A DNA stretch of 40,492 nt from Prevotella pallens ATCC 700821 (lineage in GTDB: Bacteria > Bacteroidota > Bacteroidia > Bacteroidales > Bacteroidaceae): positions 590,978 to 631,469 of the forward strand of contig NZ_GL982514.1 in NCBI RefSeq assembly GCF_000220255.1, given 5' to 3'. The position numbers were made by a program, and so were the translations under genes. The first letter of the stretch is position 1. Each line of letters opens with the position of its first letter. Below, piece after piece: positions 8,319 to 16,112 of this stretch. Below the pieces are notes generated by a model, which was given only the letters and a program-made list of their open reading frames with translations, made no database searches and was not told the DNA's origin.

Positions 8319-9092
8319 ATGAAGACTGTATTAATAGGTGCAGGGAATATTGCTACTGTTTTGGGACACGCCCTTTACAATGCAAAACACGACATTGTGC
8401 AGGTTTATAGCCACACAATGGCAGCAGCAATTCTCTTGGCGAAGAAACTGAATGCCACACCAACCAACAGTTTAGATACCATAACAAATAATGCCGACCT
8501 TTATATTATAGCTGTTAAAGATAGTGTGCTTGATGCTGTGATTAGCAAATTGTGTATAAATCGCACCGATAAGCTATTTGTGCACACTGCTGGTTCGGTG
8601 TCAATTGATGTTTTTTGTGGTCGGGCAAAGCGCTATGGTGTGCTCTATCCTATGCAAACATTCTCGAAAACACGCATTATAGATTTTCAGAACATTCCTA
8701 TTTTTATAGAAGCGGACAGCAATTCAACGCTACAAACCATTACGAACGTGGCACAATCGGTTAGTAACAACGTATGCCAACTGTCGTCGGCAGACCGCCG
8801 CTATCTACATCTGGCTGCTGTATGGGCTTGCAATTATACTAATTTCTGCTACAATATGGCTGCAGAAACGTTGCAAAAGGTGGGACTATCTTTCGATATT
8901 ATGTTGCCATTAATTGATGAAACAGCAAGAAAAGTACACTATTTGTCGCCGCAAGAAGCACAAACAGGGCCAGCTATACGATACGATAAAAACATAATTG
9001 AAGCACAAATGAAACTCATGAACTACGATAAAAGTGCACAACAGCTGTACCAACTAATGGCAGAGAATATTCATAAAAGAAATAAAAAATAG
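8319..9092 (+). CDS. Rossmann-fold DUF2520 oxidoreductase-like protein
   Basis: A 257-residue cytoplasmic protein. The N-terminus MKTVLIGAGNIATVLGHAL is a dinucleotide-binding Rossmann motif (GxGNxA). YIIAVKDSVLDAVI and LFVHTAGSVSIDVF match the pyrroline-5-carboxylate-reductase-like NADP domain. The C-terminal half (from about residue 130) is the helical DUF2520 region. The reaction is unknown. I chose the start at the Rossmann motif because the promoter at 8303-8310 excludes the upstream start at 8280. It heads an operon with the KdsC-like gene 36 bp downstream, a pairing I believe is common in Bacteroidales. Confidence 0.88.
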   Translation: MKTVLIGAGNIATVLGHALYNAKHDIVQVYSHTMAAAILLAKKLNATPTNSLDTITNNADLYIIAVKDSVLDAVISKLCINRTDKLFVHTAGSVSIDVFCGRAKRYGVLYPMQTFSKTRIIDFQNIPIFIEADSNSTLQTITNVAQSVSNNVCQLSSADRRYLHLAAVWACNYTNFCYNMAAETLQKVGLSFDIMLPLIDETARKVHYLSPQEAQTGPAIRYDKNIIEAQMKLMNYDKSAQQLYQLMAENIHKRNKK

Positions 9093-9128
9093 ATATATAC
9101 ATATTGTTTAATCATATTTTATAACGCA

Positions 9129-9647
9129 ATGATAAACTACGATTTAGATAAAATAAAAGCTATTATATTTGATGTAGATGGAGTTCTCTCGCTAAACACC
9201 GTATCTATGAATAGCGAAGGCGACCCTGTAAGAACCTTAAACATTAAAGATGGATATGCCATTCAGCTTGCTGTGAAGCTCGGACTAAAACTTGCTATTA
9301 TGACGGGAGGCAGAAACGAAGAAATACGGAAACGATATGCCTATCTCGGAGTACACGATGTGTTTTTAAATTGTGCCGTTAAGCTGGACACATGGGAAGC
9401 TTATCTTAAAGCAAACAATCTGCAACCAGAAGAAATTATATACGTTGGCGATGATATTCCCGACTATGAGGTAATGCAAAGGGCAGGCTGTGCATGTTGT
9501 CCAAAGGACGCTTGTGCCGACATTAAAGCCATTGCCACTTACGTAAGCAACTACAATGGCGGTATGGGAGTGGCTCGCGATATCATTGAACAGGTGTTGC
9601 GCGCACAAGGAAAATGGCTGAAAAGTGCAAAAGCCTTTGGGTGGTAA
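9129..9647 (+). CDS. kdsC: KdsC-like HAD phosphatase (Kdo-8-phosphate phosphatase)
   Basis: A 172-residue HAD-superfamily protein without a cap domain, the size of KdsC. Motif I is FDVDGVLS with the nucleophile Asp and the acid Asp. Motif II lies in LAIMTGGRNEEI, motif III is the Lys of CAVKLDTW, and motif IV is YVGDDIPDYEVM. KdsC hydrolyses Kdo-8-phosphate to Kdo, the substrate of KdsB, encoded nearby on the other strand. The family also includes related sugar-phosphate phosphatases, so the substrate is assigned by family and context. It is second in the operon starting at 8319. An imperfect terminator hairpin follows. Confidence 0.88.
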   Translation: MINYDLDKIKAIIFDVDGVLSLNTVSMNSEGDPVRTLNIKDGYAIQLAVKLGLKLAIMTGGRNEEIRKRYAYLGVHDVFLNCAVKLDTWEAYLKANNLQPEEIIYVGDDIPDYEVMQRAGCACCPKDACADIKAIATYVSNYNGGMGVARDIIEQVLRAQGKWLKSAKAFGW

Positions 9648-9652
9648 GAGAG

Positions 9653-9690
9653 CTTTGATGGACTTCTTATAAAGGTACACCAAAGTTTTT
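9653..9690 (+). terminator. Candidate terminator after the KdsC-like gene
   Basis: CTTTGATGGAC pairs with GTACACCAAAG with two mismatches; TTTTT follows. The fold is imperfect, so read-through into the S41 gene is possible. Confidence 0.5.
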
Positions 9691-9722
9691 AGACAAGAAT
9701 TACAAGCCTTTAAAACTATAAT

Positions 9723-11186
9723 ATGTATATGAAAACAGCATTGAAAAACAATATTGAGAAAACGCTATCGGCGCTTTTGTTCATAGTAATGTGCCTATAT
9801 ACTTGCCAGACCTATGCGCAAATGATGAATATGACACCTTACGATTTGCCCATTCCCGACAGTCTGCGTCTTGCCACAGATAAAAGAATGACTAAAGAAC
9901 AAGCTATTTACGACATCAATGCTTTGATTTATACTGTCAGTGAAGTACATCCGAACATGTATGCAATGTGCAACCAAGGCGAGTTTATGAGCCGTGTGAA
10001 CGCAATAGAGCAGGAAATGCCCGACACTCTTACGCGCGCCACCCTATATAAATATGTTGCACCACTATTAGCGCTGCTTGGCGATGGACACACACACGTG
10101 TTTCCACCTTACAACGACATACTTACAAAGACTGTTCTACGCTTTCCATTGCAGGTAGATGTGGACAACCAGAGTGGCAAAATAACAGCTCGCTATTCTC
10201 TATTCGGCATTCCGAAAGGGGCAGAAATAACCGAAATAAACGGTGTTTCAAGTGCCGCCATCATTGCAAACTTACTTCAATACGTGTCGGGAGAGCGCCG
10301 TTTCTTTCGCTTAATGAAACTAAAGGATTACTTTAGCGCCCTATTCCAACTTTGCTATTATGCCGATAAGTATACTATCAAATATGTATGGAAGAACAAT
10401 ATAAAGGAAACAATACTAAAAGGACCAACCTTCGATGAGATAAGAGCCGAGAAAAAGAAAGTCGAAAAGGCTACAGGGAAGCTACTTGAAACAAAGAAAC
10501 AGGAACAGAAACATTTTGAATACCAACTCTTAGAGGGTGGTCGGGTGGCACTAATGTCGTTCAACGACTGCACAGACCCATCAGGAATGACAGTCTTTCT
10601 CGACTCAATGATAACCGAAATAAACGCAAAGAAGGTGCAGAACCTTATAATAGACGTGCGCAAAAATGACGGTGGCGATTCTCGTATAGGCGATTTGATA
10701 TTCGAACGCATAAGCAAAGTGCCTTTCCAACAGTTTGGAAAAGCCTTTATGCGTATAACTCCAACAACGCAACGTTTATTAAAGAACGCTTACGGTGATA
10801 AGTTTCTCTCGCCTACAGGACTGTACTTGGAAAATGAAGATAGCTTGAATGTACCACTAAACAATAAAGCTCGCTGCTACACTGGTAAGGTTTGGCTGTT
10901 AACAAGCAACTACACGTTCTCTTCGGCTGCTTCTTTTTCGTGGGCATTCAAATACTTCAATATGGGCAAAGTTGTTGGTGAGGAAACTGGTGGTATGAAT
11001 GTTTGCTTCGGAGATGTACTCGAATACCGTCTGCCCATATCGCAATTATATTGCTACATATCGTATAAGCGGTTCTGGCAATACGGCGCTGACGAAACAG
11101 ACATACACGGTACGATACCCGATATTGCAGTTCCTGCCGACAAAGCACTGGAAACAACGTTGCAACTGATAAGAAACAAAAAATAA
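9723..11186 (+). CDS. Exported S41-family peptidase
   Basis: A 487-residue protein with an N-terminal signal peptide ending near TCQTYAQ. The C-terminal third is an S41 (tail-specific protease) domain: LIIDVRKNDGGDS, then LLTSNYTFSSAASFSWAFKY with the likely catalytic Ser, then VVGEETGGMNVCFGD. A central segment (about residues 130-190) could be a degenerate PDZ-like region. It probably acts in the periplasm on unknown peptides. The start could be either of two Met codons (9723 or 9729). maf follows after 7 bp, so the two are likely co-transcribed. No strong promoter is visible upstream. Confidence 0.85.
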   Translation: MYMKTALKNNIEKTLSALLFIVMCLYTCQTYAQMMNMTPYDLPIPDSLRLATDKRMTKEQAIYDINALIYTVSEVHPNMYAMCNQGEFMSRVNAIEQEMPDTLTRATLYKYVAPLLALLGDGHTHVFPPYNDILTKTVLRFPLQVDVDNQSGKITARYSLFGIPKGAEITEINGVSSAAIIANLLQYVSGERRFFRLMKLKDYFSALFQLCYYADKYTIKYVWKNNIKETILKGPTFDEIRAEKKKVEKATGKLLETKKQEQKHFEYQLLEGGRVALMSFNDCTDPSGMTVFLDSMITEINAKKVQNLIIDVRKNDGGDSRIGDLIFERISKVPFQQFGKAFMRITPTTQRLLKNAYGDKFLSPTGLYLENEDSLNVPLNNKARCYTGKVWLLTSNYTFSSAASFSWAFKYFNMGKVVGEETGGMNVCFGDVLEYRLPISQLYCYISYKRFWQYGADETDIHGTIPDIAVPADKALETTLQLIRNKK

Positions 11187-11193
11187 AGAAGAT

Positions 11194-11769
11194 ATGAGCT
11201 ATAAAGATTACCATATTATATTGGCGAGCAATTCGCCCAGGAGAAAAGAGCTGTTGCGTGGTCTCGATATTGCATTCGATGTGCGTGTGCTACCAAATAT
11301 TGCCGAAACATATCCTAACACTATAGCACCGTCAGATGTTGCTGCCTATATAAGTAGTGAGAAAGCTGATGCGTACAAAGACACAATAACTGATAACGAA
11401 CTTGTTATTACGGCAGATACCGTGGTTATCGTGGACAACGAAATACTGGGAAAGCCTCACAACAATGCTGAAGCAAAGCAAATGCTACACAAAATAAGTG
11501 GTAGACAACATCAAGTGGTTACTGCCGTATGTTTAACAACTACGAAAAAGCAACGCTGCTTTTCGGTTTCTACCAACGTTACCTTTAAACAGCTAACAGA
11601 AGAAGAGGTGAACTATTATGTAGAAACTTATAGACCGTTAGACAAGGCTGGTGCATACGGCATTCAAGAGTGGATTGGATATATTGGTGTAACATCGCTC
11701 GAAGGTAGCTACTTTAACGTTATGGGACTACCCGTGCAACGCATTTGGGAAGAACTAAACGCATTTTAA
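11194..11769 (+). CDS. maf: Maf-family nucleoside triphosphate pyrophosphatase
   Basis: A 191-residue cytoplasmic enzyme that hydrolyses non-canonical or methylated nucleoside triphosphates, such as dTTP/UTP or m7GTP, to monophosphates. The family signature ILASNSPRRKELL is at residues 9-21. The conserved ELVITADTVV and ILGKPHNNAEA segments follow, then DKAGAYGIQEW and SLEGSYFNVMGLP near the C-terminus. The AYGIQ form is typical of the dTTP/UTP pyrophosphatase (YhdE) branch. It lies 7 bp after the S41 gene. Confidence 0.94.
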   Translation: MSYKDYHIILASNSPRRKELLRGLDIAFDVRVLPNIAETYPNTIAPSDVAAYISSEKADAYKDTITDNELVITADTVVIVDNEILGKPHNNAEAKQMLHKISGRQHQVVTAVCLTTTKKQRCFSVSTNVTFKQLTEEEVNYYVETYRPLDKAGAYGIQEWIGYIGVTSLEGSYFNVMGLPVQRIWEELNAF

Positions 11770-11775
11770 TGTATA

Positions 11776-11891
11776 AAAACAACGGTTTCAACGAAACAAT
11801 ACAGCTTCTTTCGCAAGATAAAACATAGGTTTTCGCAAGATAAAACATAGGCTTTTGCAAAACAAAACAACGGTTTCAACGAAACAATACA
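11776..11891 (+). repeat. Nested direct repeats between maf and the carbonic anhydrase gene
   Basis: A 28-bp sequence (containing AACGGTTTCAACGAAACAAT) occurs identically at 11776-11803 and 11864-11891. Between the copies are two tandem 22-bp units (11809-11830, 11831-11852; TTTCGCAAGATAAAACATAG and two more bases) and a third partial unit (TTTTGCAAAAC). GTTTC and GAAAC within the outer repeat can form a 5-bp stem. The block fills nearly all of the space between the two genes. Confidence 0.9.
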
Positions 11892-11910
11892 ATTATAAAA
11901 GATTAAAACA

Positions 11911-12420
11911 ATGGCTTTAATAAAAGCAGCAAGAGGAAAAAGTCCACAGTGGGGAGAGCGTTGCTACTTTGCAGAGAACGCTACTTTGGCAGGTAATATA
12001 ACGATGGGTAACGACTGCTCGATATGGTTTGGGGCAGTGATACGTGCCGATGTAGATGCAATAGTAATGGGAAACGAAGTGAACGTACAGGATTTAGCGT
12101 GTATTCACCAAACCGAAGGAAAACCTGTAGTTATTGAAGATGGTGCTAGCATTGGTCATTCGGCTGTTGTGCACGGTGCTACTATTCGTAAAAATGCTCT
12201 CGTTGGAATGAATGCAACGGTGCTCGATAATGCCGAAGTGGGCGAAAACTCTGTGGTAGCAGCAGGTGCCGTAGTACTGCAAGGCACAATAATACCGCCT
12301 AACGAGATATGGGGTGGCATTCCAGCAAAGCGCATTAAAGCAGCAACGCCAGGACAATCGCGTTTATTTGCCGACCATTATCTGTACATAAAGAAATGGT
12401 ACGAGGGAGAGGAAGAGTGA
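11911..12420 (+). CDS. Gamma carbonic anhydrase family protein
   Basis: A 169-residue protein with left-handed beta-helix hexapeptide repeats across most of its length (AENATLAGNITMGNDCSIWF, then SIGHSAVVHGATIRKNALVG). The family forms trimers with a metal held by three His at subunit interfaces. The His of CIHQTEG and the two in IGHSAVVHG fit those ligands. Some members hydrate CO2 and others are inactive, so activity is unproven. The C-terminal helix is SRLFADHYLYIKKWYEGEEE. It starts 19 bp after the repeat block at 11776-11891, and a 12-bp terminator stem follows. Confidence 0.9.
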   Translation: MALIKAARGKSPQWGERCYFAENATLAGNITMGNDCSIWFGAVIRADVDAIVMGNEVNVQDLACIHQTEGKPVVIEDGASIGHSAVVHGATIRKNALVGMNATVLDNAEVGENSVVAAGAVVLQGTIIPPNEIWGGIPAKRIKAATPGQSRLFADHYLYIKKWYEGEEE

Positions 12421-12472
12421 ATTTGAATAAATCACACCACTCTTTCATCGTCCACACAAATAAACTAATGCT

Positions 12473-12516
12473 GTGTATAATGCCGATAAAAGTATGTATA
12501 TAAGGGCATTATACAC
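12473..12516 (+). terminator. Terminator-like hairpin after the carbonic anhydrase gene
   Basis: GTGTATAATGCC and GGCATTATACAC form a perfect 12-bp stem with a 20-nt loop. There is no long T tract, so it may act as a 3'-end stabiliser as much as a terminator. Confidence 0.6.
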
Positions 12517-12660
12517 GCATTAAGATAACTTTATATTAAACATAAAACACCTATAATATATACCATAACTCCATTTTTATACCAATGAAAACAACCAAAA
12601 TAAATAATAACAAATAATTTTTTTCAACTTTAAATGTCACAAAACTGTTGTTCGTTCGTT

Positions 12661-12669
12661 TACCTTTTG
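12661..12669 (+). promoter_or_regulatory. Candidate -7 box of the ECF sigma operon
   Basis: TACCTTTTG differs from TAnnTTTG by one extra T. The sigma gene ATG is at 12677, 7 bases further on, so the transcript would be close to leaderless. TTG at about 12648-12650 is a poor -33 candidate. This non-standard spacing could mean an ECF-specific promoter. Confidence 0.4.
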
Positions 12670-12676
12670 AAAAGCA

Positions 12677-13186
12677 ATGGAAATAGAAACATTTAGCCAA
12701 ATGGCAATAAACCTGCGTAGCCGACTACTTAAAGTGGCTGCAACACTGGAGGGAGGAGACGCTGAAGCCGAAGACTTCGTGCAAGAAACTTTTCTCCGCA
12801 TGTGGGCAATGCGACAGAAATTAGACGCACATACCAACATTGAAGCATTGGCTATAAAGATTATTAAAGGTGTGGCTATAGACCATTGGCGACATAGAAA
12901 AATAGAATGTGCAGAGAGTAATAGGCCGAAAGAACTTGTTGCAGAACTGGAACAGACAGATGGAAAGGACGATATGGAGCTGATACAGTATATTGTAGAC
13001 CATCTACCACCACTACAACAGCAAGTGTTTAGACTAAAAGAGATAGACGGATACGAAAACGAAGAGATTGCAAAAATATGTAATTGCAAACCCGAAGCAC
13101 TACGGCAAAATCTATCGAGAGCCCGAAGATACATTCAAAAAGAATTTATAAGACTGACAACAGAGAGGAGAACTATATGCAAATAG
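12677..13186 (+). CDS. ECF-type RNA polymerase sigma factor
   Basis: A 169-residue sigma-70 family protein with only regions 2 and 4. Region 2 includes EAEDFVQETFLRMW (about residues 33-46) and AIDHWRHRK. Region 4 includes LPPLQQQVFRLKEIDGYENE and the helix-turn-helix EEIAKICNCKPEALRQNLSR. It directs RNA polymerase to a small regulon, usually envelope-related. Its last 10 bases overlap the start of the membrane regulator gene. The four-gene layout (sigma, single-pass membrane protein, secreted protein, outer-membrane barrel) suggests an envelope-sensing operon, probably autoregulated. Confidence 0.93.
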   Translation: MEIETFSQMAINLRSRLLKVAATLEGGDAEAEDFVQETFLRMWAMRQKLDAHTNIEALAIKIIKGVAIDHWRHRKIECAESNRPKELVAELEQTDGKDDMELIQYIVDHLPPLQQQVFRLKEIDGYENEEIAKICNCKPEALRQNLSRARRYIQKEFIRLTTERRTICK

Positions 13187-13644
13187 ACAATATTTACAGC
13201 TTAATTGCCAAATATACAGAAGGCGAAACGACTGTTGCAGAAGAAGAACAGCTACGAAACTTCTTTGCACAAGACCCGCTACTGGTGCCAAACGAACTGA
13301 GACCATTTTGCGCTTTGTTTCGTTGGGAACAGCAAGAACGCTGCAAACAAGTGGCAAAACAAACGGTTTCATCGGCAAAAACAAACGCTCTTAAAAAACA
13401 TAAACGCCTACCAAACTGGATTGTTGCTACTGTTTCGGCTGCTGCAGCTGTGGTGATTACATTATTTATAGTGCGACACAATGTTACGAAAACTGGCGAT
13501 TATGCTTTTATAGATGGCGAATGCACTACCAACAAAACTATGGTTCACCAAGAGGCAGAAGCTGCTCTAGATATGGTTTCTGCCAACGAGGGTGAAGATT
13601 TCCAAGCGCTTTCACAAATAGGAGGAACAAGCAATGAAGAATAA
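13177..13644 (+). CDS. Single-pass membrane protein, probable anti-sigma factor
   Basis: A 155-residue protein. An N-terminal cytoplasmic region (about 1-85) begins IDNIYSLIAKYTEGETTVAE, a pattern seen at the start of Bacteroidetes anti-sigma factors. One membrane segment, WIVATVSAAAAVVITLFIV, lies near residues 88-106. A short acidic periplasmic tail follows. It lacks a FecR domain. The start was placed at 13177 because it overlaps the sigma gene end by 10 bp and gives the family-like N-terminus; a longer frame opens inside the sigma gene. Binding to the adjacent sigma factor is inferred from position and topology. Confidence 0.8.
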   Translation: MQIDNIYSLIAKYTEGETTVAEEEQLRNFFAQDPLLVPNELRPFCALFRWEQQERCKQVAKQTVSSAKTNALKKHKRLPNWIVATVSAAAAVVITLFIVRHNVTKTGDYAFIDGECTTNKTMVHQEAEAALDMVSANEGEDFQALSQIGGTSNEE

Positions 13645-14071
13645 AATAATGAGAATAGCCATTATGCTATGTCTGTTTGTAGCTATAATACCTGCAAAAG
13701 CACAGAGCGATTTGCAGATAAATATTGTGTTCGAACGCTTCGGAAAGGCAAAAAACTGTAAGATGGTAGTGCTAAACGATGCCGTTCTCAGGGGCTACAA
13801 ACTAAAGGTTTACAAAGCATTGACCTATAAAAAGATTGGTGCAAGCATAGCTCCATATTTGAATAGCGATAGAAAAAAGGCACGTAAAATACGCGAAATA
13901 GTGGATAATGGTAAAATTACCAGTGGCTACTATATGCTTCCACCACTACCTTCGGGACTTAACAGGTATATACTTTTCAGTAATCTAACTAACAATAGTG
14001 GAGCCATTATTTATATAGAAGGTACGCTCGGTCCAGACGATATTATGAAACTATGCTACGCTAAACATTAA
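13634..14071 (+). CDS. Small secreted protein of the ECF operon
   Basis: A 145-residue protein with a signal peptide, MRIAIMLCLFVAIIPAKAQ, cleaved after KAQ. The mature domain of about 120 residues is basic and contains LQINIVFERFGKAKNCKMVV and YYMLPPLPSGLNRYILF. It probably belongs to a Bacteroidales-specific domain of unknown function found beside ECF sigma genes (possibly DUF6108, not verified). It overlaps the upstream gene by 11 bp, which argues for one operon. It likely acts in the periplasm as part of the signal or as a target of the sigma factor. Confidence 0.75.
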   Translation: MKNKIMRIAIMLCLFVAIIPAKAQSDLQINIVFERFGKAKNCKMVVLNDAVLRGYKLKVYKALTYKKIGASIAPYLNSDRKKARKIREIVDNGKITSGYYMLPPLPSGLNRYILFSNLTNNSGAIIYIEGTLGPDDIMKLCYAKH

Positions 14072-14116
14072 AACAAAAACCAATAATAATAATATAAACG
14101 CAAAACAGATAGAATT

Positions 14117-14953
14117 ATGAAACACTTACTATTTTTATTAATGCTCGCGATGGCTGTTCCAGCAATAGCTAACGAAGAAAACGACACAATAATCTACTAC
14201 AACAACAAACAATTTGTGGTGAGCACAGACAGCATTGAAACCCATGTGGCTGTATTCAACAAAGACGGTAATGCGCTTGTAAAGAACAAAGAAACTAGCT
14301 ATATAGATGGTCAGGAGGTAGAACGCTTCTTCATTTCTTCGCCATTTGTACCCATTCGGAAACACAAAAATAATACGTTTTATGGTAATATTCCCGATTT
14401 CTATATTGGTACAAACTTGCTAAATGGTGGAGAGGCTATGCATAGCAAAGATGTAAACTCGTTAGAATGGGGAATTACACACTTCCAAATAGGTATGGGA
14501 CTTAACGCTTCTAATTCTCTCGGCTTAGTCTTTGCATTTCAAACGGGTTTTGTTCACAACCATTTCCAAACCAATTATATGCTGACAGATGTAGACGGTA
14601 AGCCAACAATTGCAAGGAACACGGCAGAAAATGTGCGTACAAGCTTTATTAAATATTACTACTTTAAGACTCCTATTATGATAGAGTGGAAAAAACAAAT
14701 GTATAAAAAGAAAGTATATTTAGGGATTGGTTGTTCGGTGGATATTAAGAGCGAGATACGCAGTAAGTATCGTATTAAGAGCAAACGCTATACTGTTAGC
14801 CGCAACTTAGACACCAATCCTGTTGGTTTAAACCTTGAGGCTTACTTTGGTTTTAACTCCTTTTCTATTTATGCACACTACAGTTTAACAAAACTAATGA
14901 ATAGCGGAATTGCTTGCCACCCTTTTGGAATTGGCGTTGGTTTTGAACTTTAA
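14117..14953 (+). CDS. Probable outer-membrane beta-barrel protein
   Basis: A 278-residue protein with a signal peptide, MKHLLFLLMLAMAVPAIA. The mature part alternates polar and hydrophobic residues in strands: THFQIGMGLNASNSLGLVFA, KKVYLGIGCSVDIKSE, GLNLEAYFGFNSFSIYAHYS. It ends in FGIGVGFEL, the kind of C-terminal strand that outer-membrane barrels use. It is the last gene of the ECF operon, 45 bp after the secreted protein, and may be the surface component that the sigma system monitors or controls. No specific family was recognised. Confidence 0.75.
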   Translation: MKHLLFLLMLAMAVPAIANEENDTIIYYNNKQFVVSTDSIETHVAVFNKDGNALVKNKETSYIDGQEVERFFISSPFVPIRKHKNNTFYGNIPDFYIGTNLLNGGEAMHSKDVNSLEWGITHFQIGMGLNASNSLGLVFAFQTGFVHNHFQTNYMLTDVDGKPTIARNTAENVRTSFIKYYYFKTPIMIEWKKQMYKKKVYLGIGCSVDIKSEIRSKYRIKSKRYTVSRNLDTNPVGLNLEAYFGFNSFSIYAHYSLTKLMNSGIACHPFGIGVGFEL

Positions 14954-15031
14954 TTCAGATTAAACAGCTTAGGTGCGATAGAACAACTATGAAGTCTATG
15001 CGCAACGGCTCTCACTTTTAACAATGAAAAC

Positions 15032-15068
15032 GGCATAGAACCTTTATAATAACTATAGGTTCTATGCC
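15032..15068. terminator. Bidirectional terminator between the ECF operon and smpB
   Basis: GGCATAGAACCT and AGGTTCTATGCC form a perfect 12-bp stem with a 13-nt loop between convergent genes. It can serve both strands. Confidence 0.85.
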
Positions 15069-15095
15069 TTATATATTTTTTATAAACCGCTGACG

Positions 15096-15575
15096 TCAAT
15101 AGCGTTTTATTGCTCTATCCATTTCTCTCCGGTCTTCTTTTTCCTTTAACGTTTGTCGCTTGTCGTATTCTTTTTTACCACGACACAGAGCAATGTCTAC
15201 CTTCGCACGTCCGTGCTGGTCTATAAACACCAATATTGGCACAATGGTATAGCCTGGCGACTTTGAGTCTTCTGCCAAACGGTTTATTTCTCGCCTATTT
15301 AATAGCAGCTTACGCTTGCGTCTGGCTTCGTGGTTAGCAAACGACCCATAGAAATATGGCGATATGTTCATACCCTCTAACCATATTTCGCCTTTGTTAA
15401 TAAAGCAGTACGTATCAACCAAAGAGGCTTTTCCTGCACGTATAGATTTTATTTCGGTGCCTGTAAGCACTATTCCTGCCGTGTAGGTGTCTACAAAATA
15501 GTATTCGAAAGAAGCCTTCTTGTTGCGTATTTGTATTGGCGACTTCTTGCGAATTTCTTGTTCTTCTTTATTCAT
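15096..15575 (-). CDS. smpB: SsrA-binding protein SmpB
   Basis: A 159-residue RNA-binding protein that delivers tmRNA to stalled ribosomes for trans-translation. Typical SmpB features are the N-terminal [11 protein letters not shown], then [39 protein letters not shown] and the basic tail [20 protein letters not shown] that folds in the ribosomal A site. Length is normal. Its start overlaps the end of the DUF4375 gene by 4 bp (ATGA), so the two are translationally coupled. The tmRNA gene itself is not in this window. Confidence 0.97.
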   Translation of the reverse strand: MNKEEQEIRKKSPIQIRNKKASFEYYFVDTYTAGIVLTGTEIKSIRAGKASLVDTYCFINKGEIWLEGMNISPYFYGSFANHEARRKRKLLLNRREINRLAEDSKSPGYTIVPILVFIDQHGRAKVDIALCRGKKEYDKRQTLKEKEDRREMDRAIKRY

Positions 15576-16078
15576 TTTTCAATTGTAGCAAAGTTGTTAA
15601 TGTGGTCGTCAATGTAAGCAGCTATCATTTTTGTCCACTGTTCTTCGTTCACTATAAAGTCATCGTCAGCATCGTCGAACTCTGGCATTTGTTCGTAGAG
15701 CGCCATAAAGTCGTCGTCCGACATTTCTTTTTCTATCTGGCTGTGATACTTGTCGTATGCTTTTCTGGTGCGACGGAGGTGCGAATACAATTCGGTAATG
15801 CCCCAATTGCGCATTGCTGGTCCGAAAGGATTCTTAAATATAAATGCGCCGTAACCATTATAAATAAGCTGAATGTAGCCACCATTCATTACTTCGCTAT
15901 GTAAATAGCTCCACCCCAACAGTGTTATTTGGTCGGAGTTTAGCTGTTGCATCGTCTCATTGGTTAGCGTTCCTCCTATTGCAGCATTTATTGCATCTAT
16001 AAATGTTGCTACAAAAGCGTCCTCTCCTTCGGCTGCTGCTGAACGAAGCGTAGCATCGTTTACCTTAACTTCTATCAT
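15572..16078 (-). CDS. DUF4375 (DMP19-like) domain protein
   Basis: A 168-residue acidic soluble protein. The core [20 protein letters not shown], followed by NGYGAFIFK, matches the DUF4375/DMP19 family pattern, in which a helix with E..NGG is the hallmark. DMP19 of Neisseria has been described as a DNA mimic that binds a transcription factor, and this protein has an acidic stretch, [18 protein letters not shown]. Whether it mimics DNA is not known. It overlaps smpB by 4 bp and lies 34 bp after the Rep_3 gene on the same strand, so all three may share an mRNA. Confidence 0.8.
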   Translation of the reverse strand: MIEVKVNDATLRSAAAEGEDAFVATFIDAINAAIGGTLTNETMQQLNSDQITLLGWSYLHSEVMNGGYIQLIYNGYGAFIFKNPFGPAMRNWGITELYSHLRRTRKAYDKYHSQIEKEMSDDDFMALYEQMPEFDDADDDFIVNEEQWTKMIAAYIDDHINNFATIEK

Positions 16079-16112
16079 TGTTTTATGGTTTTCGATTTCT
16101 GTTTTATATCCC

